Of a stretch of DNA of 64,000 nucleotides, positions 23,202-31,336 are shown piece by piece. A program made the position numbers and the translations under genes. A model generated the notes under the pieces. The model ran no database searches. It had not been told where the DNA came from and saw only the letters and a list, made by a program, of their open reading frames with translations. Source of the DNA: Roseiarcus sp963798015 (GTDB lineage Bacteria > Pseudomonadota > Alphaproteobacteria > Rhizobiales > Beijerinckiaceae); the NCBI GenBank assembly GCA_963798015.1, contig CAWCSA010000005.1, forward strand, positions 248,001 to 312,000, given 5' to 3'. Position 1 is the stretch's first letter. Every line of letters begins with the position of its first letter.

Positions 23202-24179
23202 TCACTTGACGTATTGCAGCATCGGATCCTTGTTCGCCTCGATGACCTCCTTTGTCAGGACGAGGGTCGGGACATTGATCGTCTCCTGAACTTTGTCGCC
23301 GGCGAGGAGCTTTTTTACGTTCTCGACCGCCTGGAGGCCAACGAGATAGGGCAATTGCGCGACCGAGGCGTTGAGCCGGCCGGCCTCGATCGATTTGACG
23401 GCATTGGAGTTTCCGTCGACGCCAATAACGATGAGCTTGTCCTTGCTCGCCGCACGCGCTGCCTCGACTGCCCCGAGCGCCATGTCATCATTGGCGGCGA
23501 AGATGGCGACCAGATCCGGTGTTCGCTGCAAGGTGTCGTTGGTGATGTTGGCGGCCTTCAGGCTGTCCCAGTCGCCGGGCAGGGAAGCAACGATGTTGAG
23601 GCCGGAGGCTTGTTTCTTAAGCGCTTCGGCAAATCCGTGCGCGCGCTTCTCTCCGGTGATGTTGCCGGAAAGGCCTTCGATCACCAGCACCGGGCCCTTG
23701 GCGTCCTTGCCGAGCACGCTGACCAGATAGTCGGCGCCTTTTGCGCCTGCCGCTTCGTTGTCCGAGCCGATATGGAAGGCGATGTCGACGCCGGCCTTTT
23801 TGGTGATGGCGGGATCGAGGTTGTTGTCCAGGTCGACGACCGGAATCTTCATCTCGTTCGCCTGCTTGAGGCAAGGCAGGAGGATGGTCGAATTGATCGC
23901 CGCGGTGATCATCGCCGCCGGCTTCTTTTCCAGCATGGTGTTGCAGGCGTTGAGCTGCGGCTCGGCGGCCTGATCGGATTCAACCGCGTCCAGGAAGATG
24001 TCGACGCCGGCGTTCTTGGCGCCCACGTCGACGCCCTTCTCCATCGCGCCCCAGAAGGGGTTTGACAGCGTCTTCATGAGGACGCCGTAGAGCGGCTTGT
24101 CGGCGGCGAAGGCCGTCGACGCCGCGAGGCCGAGCGCGAGCGCCGCAATCGAGGCGGCTAAAGTCGAACGTTTGAACAT
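23202..24179 (-). CDS. Periplasmic sugar-binding protein (RbsB-like)
   Basis: 325 residues with a clear Sec signal (MFKRSTLAASIAALALGLAASTAFA, cleavage after residue 25). Family Peripla_BP_4: LMKTLSNPFWGAMEKGV near the N-terminus, AANDDMALGAVEAAR and VIGVDGNSNAVKSIEAG in the second lobe. It supplies the ligand to the downstream permease and ATPase. The gene begins 29 bp after the lacI-type regulator stop, so both share a transcript. Confidence 0.93.
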   Translation of the reverse strand: MFKRSTLAASIAALALGLAASTAFAADKPLYGVLMKTLSNPFWGAMEKGVDVGAKNAGVDIFLDAVESDQAAEPQLNACNTMLEKKPAAMITAAINSTILLPCLKQANEMKIPVVDLDNNLDPAITKKAGVDIAFHIGSDNEAAGAKGADYLVSVLGKDAKGPVLVIEGLSGNITGEKRAHGFAEALKKQASGLNIVASLPGDWDSLKAANITNDTLQRTPDLVAIFAANDDMALGAVEAARAASKDKLIVIGVDGNSNAVKSIEAGRLNASVAQLPYLVGLQAVENVKKLLAGDKVQETINVPTLVLTKEVIEANKDPMLQYVK

Positions 24180-24208
24180 GTCTCACTCCCTTGACGTTTT
24201 TCCGTGGT

Positions 24209-25258
24209 TCAGCGGACTTCCGCGACGGCCTTGAGCCGCGGGCGGGCGAGTCCAGTCGATTCCCGCACCTTGAGAGTGCAGGGAAGTTCGATCCTCTCGA
24301 CGCCGCTCTCCGCTTCGGCCTTGAGGCGTCGCATCAGGAGGCGCCAGGCAGTGGAAGCGAAGTCGCCGACCGGCTGCGCGACGGTGGTGAGATAGGGGCT
24401 CAGCGCCGACATCCAGTCGAAATCATCGAAGCCGACAATCGACACATCGCCGGGGATTTCGAGGCCGAGGCCGCGCGCGGCCTTGATCGAGGCCAGGGCG
24501 CAAACGTTGGTAAGGGCGAAAATCGCGGTCGGCCGATCGGCGCGGTCGAGTTCGAGTTCGATCGCGCCGCGCAAGCTCTCGAGATCATGGCCGCCGTAGA
24601 TGACGCGGTCACGCCCGTCGAGACTGGCCTCGCTGAGCGCCCGGCGGCAGCCGCCGATCCGCTGCTCGATATTGTCGAGACGCTTTGAATGGGTGAGAAC
24701 GGCAATATCGCGGTGTCCGAGGTCGATGAGGTGGCGCGCCGCCGCATAGCCGCCAGCGAAGCAATCGGCGCGCACAGTGTCGAATCCCGGAGCATTCGCC
24801 CCCCGGTCGATCAGCACCGCTGGGGGCAGACGCGAACCGTCCCTGCCGCCCTTGAGCTCAGGCATCGTATCATCGGCCGCCGGTACGACGATCAGCCCGT
24901 CGATGCGGCGGGCGACGAGCGCCTCGATACGGCGGCGCTCGTTCCCGGCGTCCTCGCTAGTGGAGACGATGAGAAGATCATAGCCGTCGCGTTCGGCGAG
25001 GGCTTCGACCCCGTTCACGAGGCTGGCGAAGAAGACATTGGTGATGTCGGGGACGACCATGCCGATGAGGCGGGTGAACCGGCCGCGAAGGGCGCTGGCT
25101 GCGCGGTCGAGGCGATAGTCGAGCGCCTCGATCGCTTCGAGCACCTTGCGGCGGCTCGCCTCTCCAACCGGGCGGACGCCACTGACGACGTTGGAGGCGG
25201 TCGCGACCGAAACCCCCGCGCGCAGCGCGACGTCGCGAATGGTGGGCGCTCTCCCCAT
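24209..25258 (-). CDS. LacI family transcriptional regulator of the ketose operon
   Basis: About 349 residues. The N-terminal HTH reads TIRDVALRAGVSVATASNVVSG, followed by the hinge helix region and a periplasmic-binding-like effector domain (LIVVPAADDT, SIVGFDDFDWMSALSPYLTTVAQP). Start ATG 25258 follows GGGAGG; a further ATG ten codons upstream has no ribosome site. First gene of the operon that continues with the binding protein. The ligand is presumably the imported ketose or its phosphate. Confidence 0.9.
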   Translation of the reverse strand: MGRAPTIRDVALRAGVSVATASNVVSGVRPVGEASRRKVLEAIEALDYRLDRAASALRGRFTRLIGMVVPDITNVFFASLVNGVEALAERDGYDLLIVSTSEDAGNERRRIEALVARRIDGLIVVPAADDTMPELKGGRDGSRLPPAVLIDRGANAPGFDTVRADCFAGGYAAARHLIDLGHRDIAVLTHSKRLDNIEQRIGGCRRALSEASLDGRDRVIYGGHDLESLRGAIELELDRADRPTAIFALTNVCALASIKAARGLGLEIPGDVSIVGFDDFDWMSALSPYLTTVAQPVGDFASTAWRLLMRRLKAEAESGVERIELPCTLKVRESTGLARPRLKAVAEVR

Positions 25259-25290
25259 CGACCGTTCGCCTCCCGGCGTCGCCGACACTT

Positions 25291-25324
25291 AGCTGGGCGT
25301 TCCCAGCTTTTCTATAACGTTTTA
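25291..25324. promoter_or_regulatory. Inverted repeat and LacI-operator-like box before the regulator
   Basis: AGCTGGG and CCCAGCT (25291-25308) form a perfect 7-bp inverted repeat with a 4-base loop. Next to it TATAACGTTTTA (25313-25324) has the central ACGT with A/T flanks seen in many LacI-family operators. Both lie 33-66 bp upstream of the LacI-type start, where autoregulation would act. The hairpin plus TTTTC could alternatively be a plus-strand terminator. Confidence 0.4.
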
Positions 25325-25367
25325 GGCTACGTCTCGGGTCGGCTCAATGTCAAGCGGCCTTCCGTCG

Positions 25368-26399
25368 TCAACTGCGCTCGATCGGCTTCGACCGAGAGCG
25401 CGCGACCGTTTCGCGCTGGGCGCGCCGGCAGGAGAGCGGCGGCAGGCCGCGGAGGATGAGTTCGGCGTCGGCGACTGTCTGGCGCCCGATTTCGTATAGC
25501 GCGTCGGTCATCGCGCCAGCCCGATGCGGCGACAGCAACAGCCCCTCAACCTTGCGCGCCGGCTCGTCGCTCGGCGCGGGCTCTTGCGAAAAGACATCGG
25601 TTGCGGCGCGGAATCGGCTGCTCTCGACTTGACGCAGGAACTCGGGGAAATCGACCACGCCTGCCCGGCTCATCAACAGAAACACAGAGCCCGGCGCGAT
25701 CATCTCGAATTCGCGTTTTCCCAGGAACCCCTGGTTGTCGCTGGTCACGGCGGCGAACACGACGATGACCTGACTCGTCTTCAACACCTCCTCGAGTGAG
25801 GCAGAGGCGACGCCGAAGCTGGCCATGAAATGGTCTGACACCCACGGATCGTAAGCCACGATCCGACAACCGAACGGCGCGAGGAGGGGCGTAAAGGCGC
25901 GCGCGAGATCGCCGAAGCCGATGAGGCCGACGCGCGCGTCGTAAAGCGAAAAGCAGCCTTCTGCCCCGTCGAGCAACCATTTCTCCTGGCCGCGCCGCAT
26001 GGCGCGGTCCGCAATAGTCACGCCGCGGCAAAGGTCGATGGCCATTCCGAGCGCCATCTCGGCGACCGGCTTGGCGAAAGCGGAGCCCGGCGCCAGCACA
26101 TGAATTCCGCGCTCGAAGCAGACGTCGTAGTCGATGTTCTGAAGAAAATTCGTCTCGACATTGATGATGGCGCGAAGGTTTGAGGCGCGGTCGAGGCGCA
26201 ACTTCGGCATATCGCTCTGGCCGATCAAGAGCGCCATCTCGGGGAGATAGGATTCAAAGCGCTCGGCCGGCATGCGGCCGGGCCCTTCGTGGATCGCAAG
26301 CTCGCCAAGGTCCTTGAGCCGAGCCCAGACCTTCGGCTCGAAAACCTCCTCAAGCGAGCGGGGCTGCGGATCGATCACAATCAGGGATTTGGCCACCAA
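25368..26399 (-). CDS. D-isomer-specific 2-hydroxyacid dehydrogenase
   Basis: 343 residues. NAD-binding motif VGLIGFGDLARAFTPLLAPFGCRIVAYDPW (a GxGxxA variant), with the catalytic Arg in MSRAGVVD, Glu in DVFSQEP and His in LSPHRAG all visible. The family reduces 2-keto acids or oxidises D-2-hydroxyacids such as glycerate or phosphoglycerate. It lies 109 bp upstream of the LacI regulator on the same strand and may belong to the ketose catabolic unit. The C-terminal 20 residues are Arg/Ser-rich and may not be conserved. Confidence 0.88.
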   Translation of the reverse strand: MVAKSLIVIDPQPRSLEEVFEPKVWARLKDLGELAIHEGPGRMPAERFESYLPEMALLIGQSDMPKLRLDRASNLRAIINVETNFLQNIDYDVCFERGIHVLAPGSAFAKPVAEMALGMAIDLCRGVTIADRAMRRGQEKWLLDGAEGCFSLYDARVGLIGFGDLARAFTPLLAPFGCRIVAYDPWVSDHFMASFGVASASLEEVLKTSQVIVVFAAVTSDNQGFLGKREFEMIAPGSVFLLMSRAGVVDFPEFLRQVESSRFRAATDVFSQEPAPSDEPARKVEGLLLSPHRAGAMTDALYEIGRQTVADAELILRGLPPLSCRRAQRETVARSRSKPIERS

Positions 26400-26480
26400 T
26401 CTCCTCCCAGGCTTCCGCCGTCGCCGGGCGGGCAGGTCGAAGCGATACCACGCAACGACCCGGTTCGACCAAGGTCAAAG

Positions 26481-26508
26481 TGGCGAAATAAGCGCCAATA
26501 AACGCTAG
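26481..26508 (-). repeat. Left remnant of repeat copy B
   Basis: Read on the minus strand this is CTAGCG TTTATTGGCG CTTATTTCGC, matching the last decamer units of copy A. It is separated from the rest of copy B (27353-27446) by the IS5-type insertion. Together with the right part it reconstructs TTTACTAACG TTTACTAGCG TTTATTGGCG CTTATTTCGC. Confidence 0.8.
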
Positions 26509-27352
26509 GGGCTGTCCTCAATTAGGGGATTCGCGAATCGGGTAAAGCGTGATTCATAGGGAGCCTTCTTTTTGGGAGGCTTTCGGTGCGGCGCTACGGA
26601 TTGCGCGACGACCAGTTTGCGCGGATTGAACATTTGCTGCCGGGTCGTCCGGGACATGTCGGACGCAATAGCGAATTGGGCAATCGACTTTTCGTTGAGG
26701 CGGTGATTTGGAAATTTCGGTCGGGTGCGCCGTGGCGCGATCTGCCCGAGCGGTTCGGCCACTGGAAGACCATTCACACGCGGTTCTCGCGGTGGGCGGA
26801 GAACGGCGTATGGGAGAGTCTTTTCAAGACGTTGGCTGACGATCCGGACAACGAATACGCGATGATCGACGCCACCATCGTTCGCGCGCATCAGCATAGT
26901 GCGGGCGCACTCAAAAAGGGGGTCTCGATCAAGCCATAGGCCGCTCGCGCGGCGGCCTGACCACCAAGATCCATGTGATTGTCGACGCCTTGGGCAACCC
27001 GTTGGCGCTTCGCCTCACCGGCGGCCAAGTCCACGACATCACCCAGGCTGAAGCCCTCGCGGCTGAGGTGAAGCCCGAAGCCCTCCTCGGCGACAAGGGC
27101 TACGACGCCGGCGCCTTCATCGAGAGCCTCGAAGTGCGCGCCATCAAGCCGGTCATCCCGCCAAAGTCGAACCGCAAGGTCGCTCGCGATTGCGACTTCG
27201 CCCTCTACGCCGAACGCAATCTCATCGAGCGTTTCTTTCAATTCATCAAACAGTTCCGAGGCATCGCGACCCGCTACGAAAAAACCGCACGCAATTACCT
27301 CGCCGGCCTCCATTTGGTCTGCGCCCTGGCTTGGCTCAAATGAGGACACGCT
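26509..27352 (+). mobile_element. IS5-family insertion sequence (IS427-like), 844 bp
   Basis: Ends GGGCTGTCCTCA (26509-26520) and AGCGTGTCCTCA (read from 27352 inward) are 12-bp imperfect inverted repeats, 9 of 12 identical. The flanks carry a 4-bp direct duplication CTAG (26505-26508 and 27353-27356), as expected for this group. The single transposase is encoded in two overlapping frames. The element splits repeat copy B, so it inserted after that repeat existed. Confidence 0.9.
26586..27343 (+). CDS. IS5-family transposase read by -1 frameshift
   Basis: The first frame (26586-26939, RRYGLRDDQFARIEHLLPGRPGH...) has the N-terminal DUF4096-type domain and the first catalytic Asp in MIDATIVRAHQ. 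The second frame, -1 relative to it, continues GGLDQAIGRSRGGLTTKIH and carries Asp in LLGDKGYDAGAF and Glu in LIERFFQFIKQFRGIATRYEK, completing the DDE triad. The frames meet at AAAAAGGGGG (26913-26922), a good A-AAG-GGG slippery site. Programmed slippage is the usual expression mode in the IS427 group, so the element looks intact. Catalyses cut-and-paste of this element. Confidence 0.9.
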
Positions 27353-27446
27353 CTAGTAAACGTTAGTAAATTTGCTTTCATTTACTAACGTTTACTTTTT
27401 CAGAATGAGCCTTTTCAATGAGTTACGAGCAATTGTAATAAAAAAC
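27353..27446 (-). repeat. Right part of repeat copy B
   Basis: AGTAAACGTTAGTAAA (27355-27370) and its exact inverse TTTACTAACGTTTACT (27381-27396) form a 16-bp perfect inverted repeat around a 10-base spacer, followed by GAGCCTTTTCAATG (27407-27420). It is the reverse orientation of copy A (19293-19392). Similarity continues weakly to about 27446, where the IS66-type terminal repeat begins. Confidence 0.8.
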
Positions 27447-28977
27447 GTAACTGCCCAGCCGAGTGGGTCAGGGTGAGATGGCGTTGGCGAGGGCTGTTGG
27501 GTTGGCGGCGAGGGCTTTGAGGATGTTCAGGCCCTGTTTTCGTGCGGTTGCGATGACGGAGCGGAGGGCTGCGAAAGCATGAGCGCCCTCGGGGGTCCGG
27601 AAGCCGCCGGAGATTTTCATTTTCACCTTCATCATCCGGAGCGCCTGTTCGGCCAGATTGTTGGTGAAGGGAACCTCGAAGTCCACGAGGAAGCGCAGTA
27701 CGTCGTCTTTGAATCTATGCAGGCGAAGCAGCAGATTGTCTCCGGCCCTGCGTTTCGTGCGGCCGCTTTTGGCGCCCCCTTTTTCGAGGCGGGGAAGGCT
27801 GCGATGCCAGGCGAGGCCTTGGCGCAGGGCCTCCCAGTAGCGGGCGTGGAAGGCTTCGAGCACCGCAGGGGAGAGCGCGGTTTTGCCGTTTGCGCGGGCT
27901 TCTGCGACCGTCTTGCAGGCGTCGCGGAGACAATCGTTCATGGCTCCGGCCCAAGGCTCCTTGTCGAACTGGATGAGCGCCTTGAGTTCGCGCAAGTGAT
28001 GGGCGTTGCAGAGCGCATGGACAGGGGGCTGCGCCGCCGTCCCGAGCTTGGCGTAGGATTTGAAGCCGTCGTGGACGACGACGCCCCCTTCGAGGCCTTC
28101 GGGCATCGCGCCGCGCTTGGCGCCAGCGCGGTAGAGCGTGAGGGTTTCGGTGGCGACGGTATGCAGCCACTGCGTTTTGCCGCCGATGCGCAGGCCGGTC
28201 TCGTCGAGGCAGCGCACGCGCGCGGCGCACACGAGCGCGCCGATCCGCTTCGTGACGGGCGCCAACGCCCCCGCTTCCCGCCGCGTCCATTCCGCCACGC
28301 TCGCCGCACAAAGGCTTTCCGCGCCAATCAGGTCGGCAAGCGCCTCGGCCGCGCGGGCCTCGGGAATCAAATGCTGCGCGTGGAGATAGACGGCGGCGGC
28401 GCGGACGCGCCCGCCATATTGGACGGGTCTCCTCACCCCTTCGGGAAAAGCCGCCCGGGTCGCTCCGCCGCAGCCGGCGCAGGCATAAACCAGGCCCCGA
28501 TGCTCGGTGACCTCGATCAGCCGCTCCGGCAGATCGAACACCTGGCGCCGCTCGAGGCCTCGCGCCTCGCCAAGGCTGAGGGCCGAGCCGCAATGACGGC
28601 AAGCCGCCGCCGCGTGCGTCACGATCCGGTCGGGTTTGGCCCTCTGGCGCAGGGTCTCGCCCTTGTGGCCTTTCTGGCCCCCGCTCGGCCGGCCCGAAGG
28701 CTCGCGAAGGCTCAAAGGCTTCTTCCGCAGACCATCGCTCGAAGGCGGCTTCGAACTCGTCGAACTGTCAAGGCCCAGCCGGCGCCGAAGCTCCGCATTC
28801 TCAGCCCGCAACACTTCCAGTTCCCGCTGGAGCGACGCGATCAGGGCTGCGACCTCGGAGGGCAGAATCATCCCCCAAGGCAATCACATTCCGCCCAACC
28901 TGACTCCTCCCCAATCCACACAATCCAAAAATCCCTGCCCACCGTGACAAATCCGACTCACCCCCCTGGGCAGTTAC
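27447..28977 (-). mobile_element. IS66-family element, single-ORF type, about 1.53 kb
   Basis: GTAACTGCCCAG at 27447-27458 and its exact inverse CTGGGCAGTTAC at 28966-28977 are the terminal repeats; IS66 elements typically start with GTAA. Only the large transposase is present, with no tnpA or tnpB accessory genes. The usual 8-bp target duplication is missing: the flanking octamers TAAAAAAC and GCGGAAAG differ. Confidence 0.85.
27468..28871 (-). CDS. IS66-family transposase (TnpC)
   Basis: 467 residues from ATG 28871. Order: N-terminal coiled coil (VAALIASLQRELEVLRAENAELRRRLG), the SSTSSKPPSSDG segment, a zinc-finger domain (CRHCGSALS and YACAGCGG), the DDE core with CLDETGLRI and VVHDGFKSYAK, and the C-terminal FTNNLAEQALRMMKVKMKISGGFRT signature containing the Glu. 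Length is slightly below that of the usual ~510-residue protein but all core blocks are present, so it may be active. Confidence 0.93.
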   Translation of the reverse strand: MILPSEVAALIASLQRELEVLRAENAELRRRLGLDSSTSSKPPSSDGLRKKPLSLREPSGRPSGGQKGHKGETLRQRAKPDRIVTHAAAACRHCGSALSLGEARGLERRQVFDLPERLIEVTEHRGLVYACAGCGGATRAAFPEGVRRPVQYGGRVRAAAVYLHAQHLIPEARAAEALADLIGAESLCAASVAEWTRREAGALAPVTKRIGALVCAARVRCLDETGLRIGGKTQWLHTVATETLTLYRAGAKRGAMPEGLEGGVVVHDGFKSYAKLGTAAQPPVHALCNAHHLRELKALIQFDKEPWAGAMNDCLRDACKTVAEARANGKTALSPAVLEAFHARYWEALRQGLAWHRSLPRLEKGGAKSGRTKRRAGDNLLLRLHRFKDDVLRFLVDFEVPFTNNLAEQALRMMKVKMKISGGFRTPEGAHAFAALRSVIATARKQGLNILKALAANPTALANAISP

Positions 28978-29270
28978 GCGGAAAGTTTTTCCTCCCGCTT
29001 TTGTCCGCAGTGTCGAGGGGCGCCGAACGGGGGCCCGCGGTCGAGGTCATGCGGAAGGGCAGGATCTTGCATGGGGCAAGCTTAGTCTAATTTCTGATTT
29101 CCTGCAAGAAATCGTCGTCCGAGCCCCCTTCGGCCCCCGTAATCCCCAAGCAACTTGCTGTAGGGACCGTCGCCGGCTTTGCGGCGCTCGGCGCGAGCTT
29201 GCCTCGATTCCGGACGATTTGTGTTAGACACCCCCCAAATCCTTGAGACGCTTCGATGGAAGGAGCCTTG
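28978..29270. other. Intergenic stretch after the IS66-type element
   Basis: 293 bp between the terminal repeat and the isoaspartyl methyltransferase start. I see no gene or repeat in it. The last 60 bp probably contain the promoter of the downstream gene, but no strong -35/-10 pair stands out. Confidence 0.5.
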
Positions 29271-30116
29271 ATGCTCAGACGCGAATTTCTCCTTGGCGCG
29301 ACAGTGGCTGGCGTTGCCGCCGCGCTTCCAGCCCATGCGGAGCCGCGGAAGGCCTTCAGCCCGGATTTGTGGCCCCCGATCGAAAACCGCTCCGATTTCG
29401 TCGCCTGGATGGCGGCCAATCGCGGCGAGGACCCGACCCAACTCGGCCGCCGCTACGACCGCTATAAGGTCCTGCTGAGTTTCAACGATCTCTGGACCAA
29501 GGCCGAGAAGCGGGCTTTCCTGATGACGCCGCGGGAAGAATTCGTCCTGCCGGAAGACAAAGACAACGCCTATGTCGGGCACTATCTCGACATCGGTTTC
29601 GGCGTCACCATCACGCCGCCAGGCACGATGGGCCGCATGACCAGCGCGCTTGATATTCGCTCAAGCGACAAGGTGCTCGAGATTGGCACCGGCTCCGGCT
29701 TTCAATCTGCGCTGCTCACGTATCTGACACCTCACGTCCATTCGATCGAGATCATTCCCGAACTCGCCGCGCGCACGCGGGGCGTTTACGATCGCTTGAT
29801 CGGCGCCGGCTATCGCGAATATTCCGAGATCACGACCCGAAATAGCGACGGCTATGACGGCTGGGTGGAGGCGGCGCCGTTCGACAAGATCATCGTCACC
29901 TGCGGCATCGACCACATTCCGCCGCCCTTGCTGCAGCAATTGAAGCCGAGCGGAATCATGGTCATTCCCGTGGGCCCGCCAGGGGCGCAGCATATCCTCA
30001 AGGTGGTCAAAAAAGTCGGCGCCGACGGTGCCCCCTCGGTCGCGCGCTCGGACATTTTCGGCGGCAAGGTTATCCCCTTCGTGCCGCTGTCCGGCGGCCA
30101 CCAGAGCGAGGGATGA
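29271..30116 (+). CDS. Exported protein-L-isoaspartate O-methyltransferase family protein
   Basis: 281 residues from ATG 29271, seven bases after GGAAGGAG; an earlier ATG overlaps that ribosome site. The N-terminus LRREFLLGATVAGVAAALPAHA is a Tat-like signal with cleavage near residue 22, unusual for this normally cytosolic repair enzyme. The SAM-binding region is VLEIGTGSGFQSALLTYL, preceded by GTMGRMTSALDI; a later motif is FDKIIVTCGIDHIPPPLLQQLKPSGIMVIPVG. The family repairs isoaspartyl residues in damaged proteins. A periplasmic version would need SAM there, so export or function is uncertain. A small DUF1344 gene follows. Confidence 0.85.
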   Translation: MLRREFLLGATVAGVAAALPAHAEPRKAFSPDLWPPIENRSDFVAWMAANRGEDPTQLGRRYDRYKVLLSFNDLWTKAEKRAFLMTPREEFVLPEDKDNAYVGHYLDIGFGVTITPPGTMGRMTSALDIRSSDKVLEIGTGSGFQSALLTYLTPHVHSIEIIPELAARTRGVYDRLIGAGYREYSEITTRNSDGYDGWVEAAPFDKIIVTCGIDHIPPPLLQQLKPSGIMVIPVGPPGAQHILKVVKKVGADGAPSVARSDIFGGKVIPFVPLSGGHQSEG

Positions 30117-30226
30117 CCACGCCAGGGCGTCCGACTTTTAGAAAATTAATGCGCCGCCATTCGTCTGCCATGAGTTGAGTGTCCGAGGTCACCGCAAGCG
30201 GGTGCTTGAAACGAGAGGTCGTATCG

Positions 30227-30496
30227 ATGGGTAAGGTGCTCAATGTAGTGGCCGCCGCGGCAATTCTCGGCGCGGCTACGACTGCATTCGCGGCGGAAAC
30301 GGCCCATAGGAAGACAGGGAGAATCAAGTCTGTCGACCTGATGCAGCACGTCATCACATTGGGAGATGGCTCGACCTATAGGGTCGCTCGCGGCGTCAAC
30401 CTCAAGCGCGTGAAGGCTGGCGAGAAGGTCATCGTGACCACCTCCGGATTCGGCGGGACCGTCGAAGCCTCTGCGATCACGCCAGCGGTTGATTGA
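30227..30496 (+). CDS. DUF1344 small secreted protein
   Basis: 89 residues with a signal peptide (MGKVLNVVAAAAILGAATTAFA, cleavage near 23). The mature part has the DUF1344 pattern: KTGRIKSVDLMQHVITLGDGSTYRV then LKAGEKV-like VKAGEKVIVTT. Function unknown; the fold is predicted to be a small beta-barrel. Start ATG 30227 chosen over an upstream TTG-type frame because the signal peptide begins there. 110 bp after the isoaspartyl methyltransferase and on the same strand. Confidence 0.85.
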   Translation: MGKVLNVVAAAAILGAATTAFAAETAHRKTGRIKSVDLMQHVITLGDGSTYRVARGVNLKRVKAGEKVIVTTSGFGGTVEASAITPAVD

Positions 30497-30499
30497 CCA

Positions 30500-31336
30500 T
30501 CAAGGCTGCAAGCCCTCGTCTCGAGACATGAGCGTTTCGCCCGTCTCGACCATCTTAACGTCGCCCAGCGACTTCGATTCCCGCATCGCGAGTTCGATGA
30601 GTCGCTCCGCAGCTGCGGCTTCGTCGGAGGATGCGGGCGTTTCCACTTGAGTCGGGATCTTCTCGGACATGAGGTTCGCCGCCAGGAGCAACGTCGATCC
30701 GAGCGTCATAATCACGATGAGCTGAAGCTTGCGCCTTGCGGCGAGCGAGTCGAGCTCGCTTTTTGTGCGTTCGGCGGAGAGAAGGGAATCCTGCAGGCGC
30801 GTCATCAGAGCGTCCGCCTGCCGCATGGTCTGCGTTTCGAAATCGTCGACCGCCTGATAGGAAAGGAGCGACACATCCTTGCGTGCGGCCGCGATCAGGG
30901 TGCCATATTTATCCGAGGTTTCGCGATAGGTGAGCTGTTTCGCCCTCGCCAGTTCGCCAATCATCTGGCGCACAGAAGTTGATCGGTCGACCAGGGAGAG
31001 TTGATAGAGGTTGCTCAGCGTGTCGTGATTCGACGAGCCCGCCGCCGCAACGCCAGAAGCATTGAGGGCGTAAACGAGCACGCCCATCTGCTCGAACAGG
31101 AGATATTGCGACTGCGCCGCCCGTAGAGTCTCGATGCGAGACGTCAGCGTCTTCGCAAACTGATCGGTCTCGCTGCTGAGATCCTCGACGGAGCTTACGT
31201 AAAACTGTGGTCCTAGCGTACCGAGCGCGGTCAGCGCGAAGCCGATCAGGATCGCGAGTTGCTTCGCCGACCAGAACGAAGGTCTGAGAAACCCCGGCAT
31301 TGGCATGGGTCCGCGGCGTAATTGCACCGCGGTCAT
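30500..31336 (-). CDS. Membrane protein with periplasmic helical domain, paralogue 1
   Basis: 278 residues: an N-terminal helix (QLAILIGFALTALGTLGPQFY), a long helical middle (residues 55-200) and a C-terminal helix (LQLIVIMTLGSTLLLAANLM), then about 50 polar residues. The arrangement, two membrane helices flanking a helical extracytoplasmic domain, resembles four-helix-bundle sensory domains, but no signalling output domain follows. It overlaps the upstream gene by four bases (ATGA) and shares its plan and phrases (MLGSTL at the same place), so the pair are tandem paralogues. Function unknown. Confidence 0.75.
   Translation of the reverse strand: MTAVQLRRGPMPMPGFLRPSFWSAKQLAILIGFALTALGTLGPQFYVSSVEDLSSETDQFAKTLTSRIETLRAAQSQYLLFEQMGVLVYALNASGVAAAGSSNHDTLSNLYQLSLVDRSTSVRQMIGELARAKQLTYRETSDKYGTLIAAARKDVSLLSYQAVDDFETQTMRQADALMTRLQDSLLSAERTKSELDSLAARRKLQLIVIMTLGSTLLLAANLMSEKIPTQVETPASSDEAAAAERLIELAMRESKSLGDVKMVETGETLMSRDEGLQP

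Noticed and set aside
26586..27343. IS5 transposase as a pseudogene because of its two frames
   Set aside because: The -1 overlap falls on an A5G5 slippery site and all three catalytic residues are present, which is the normal programmed-frameshift layout of this IS group.
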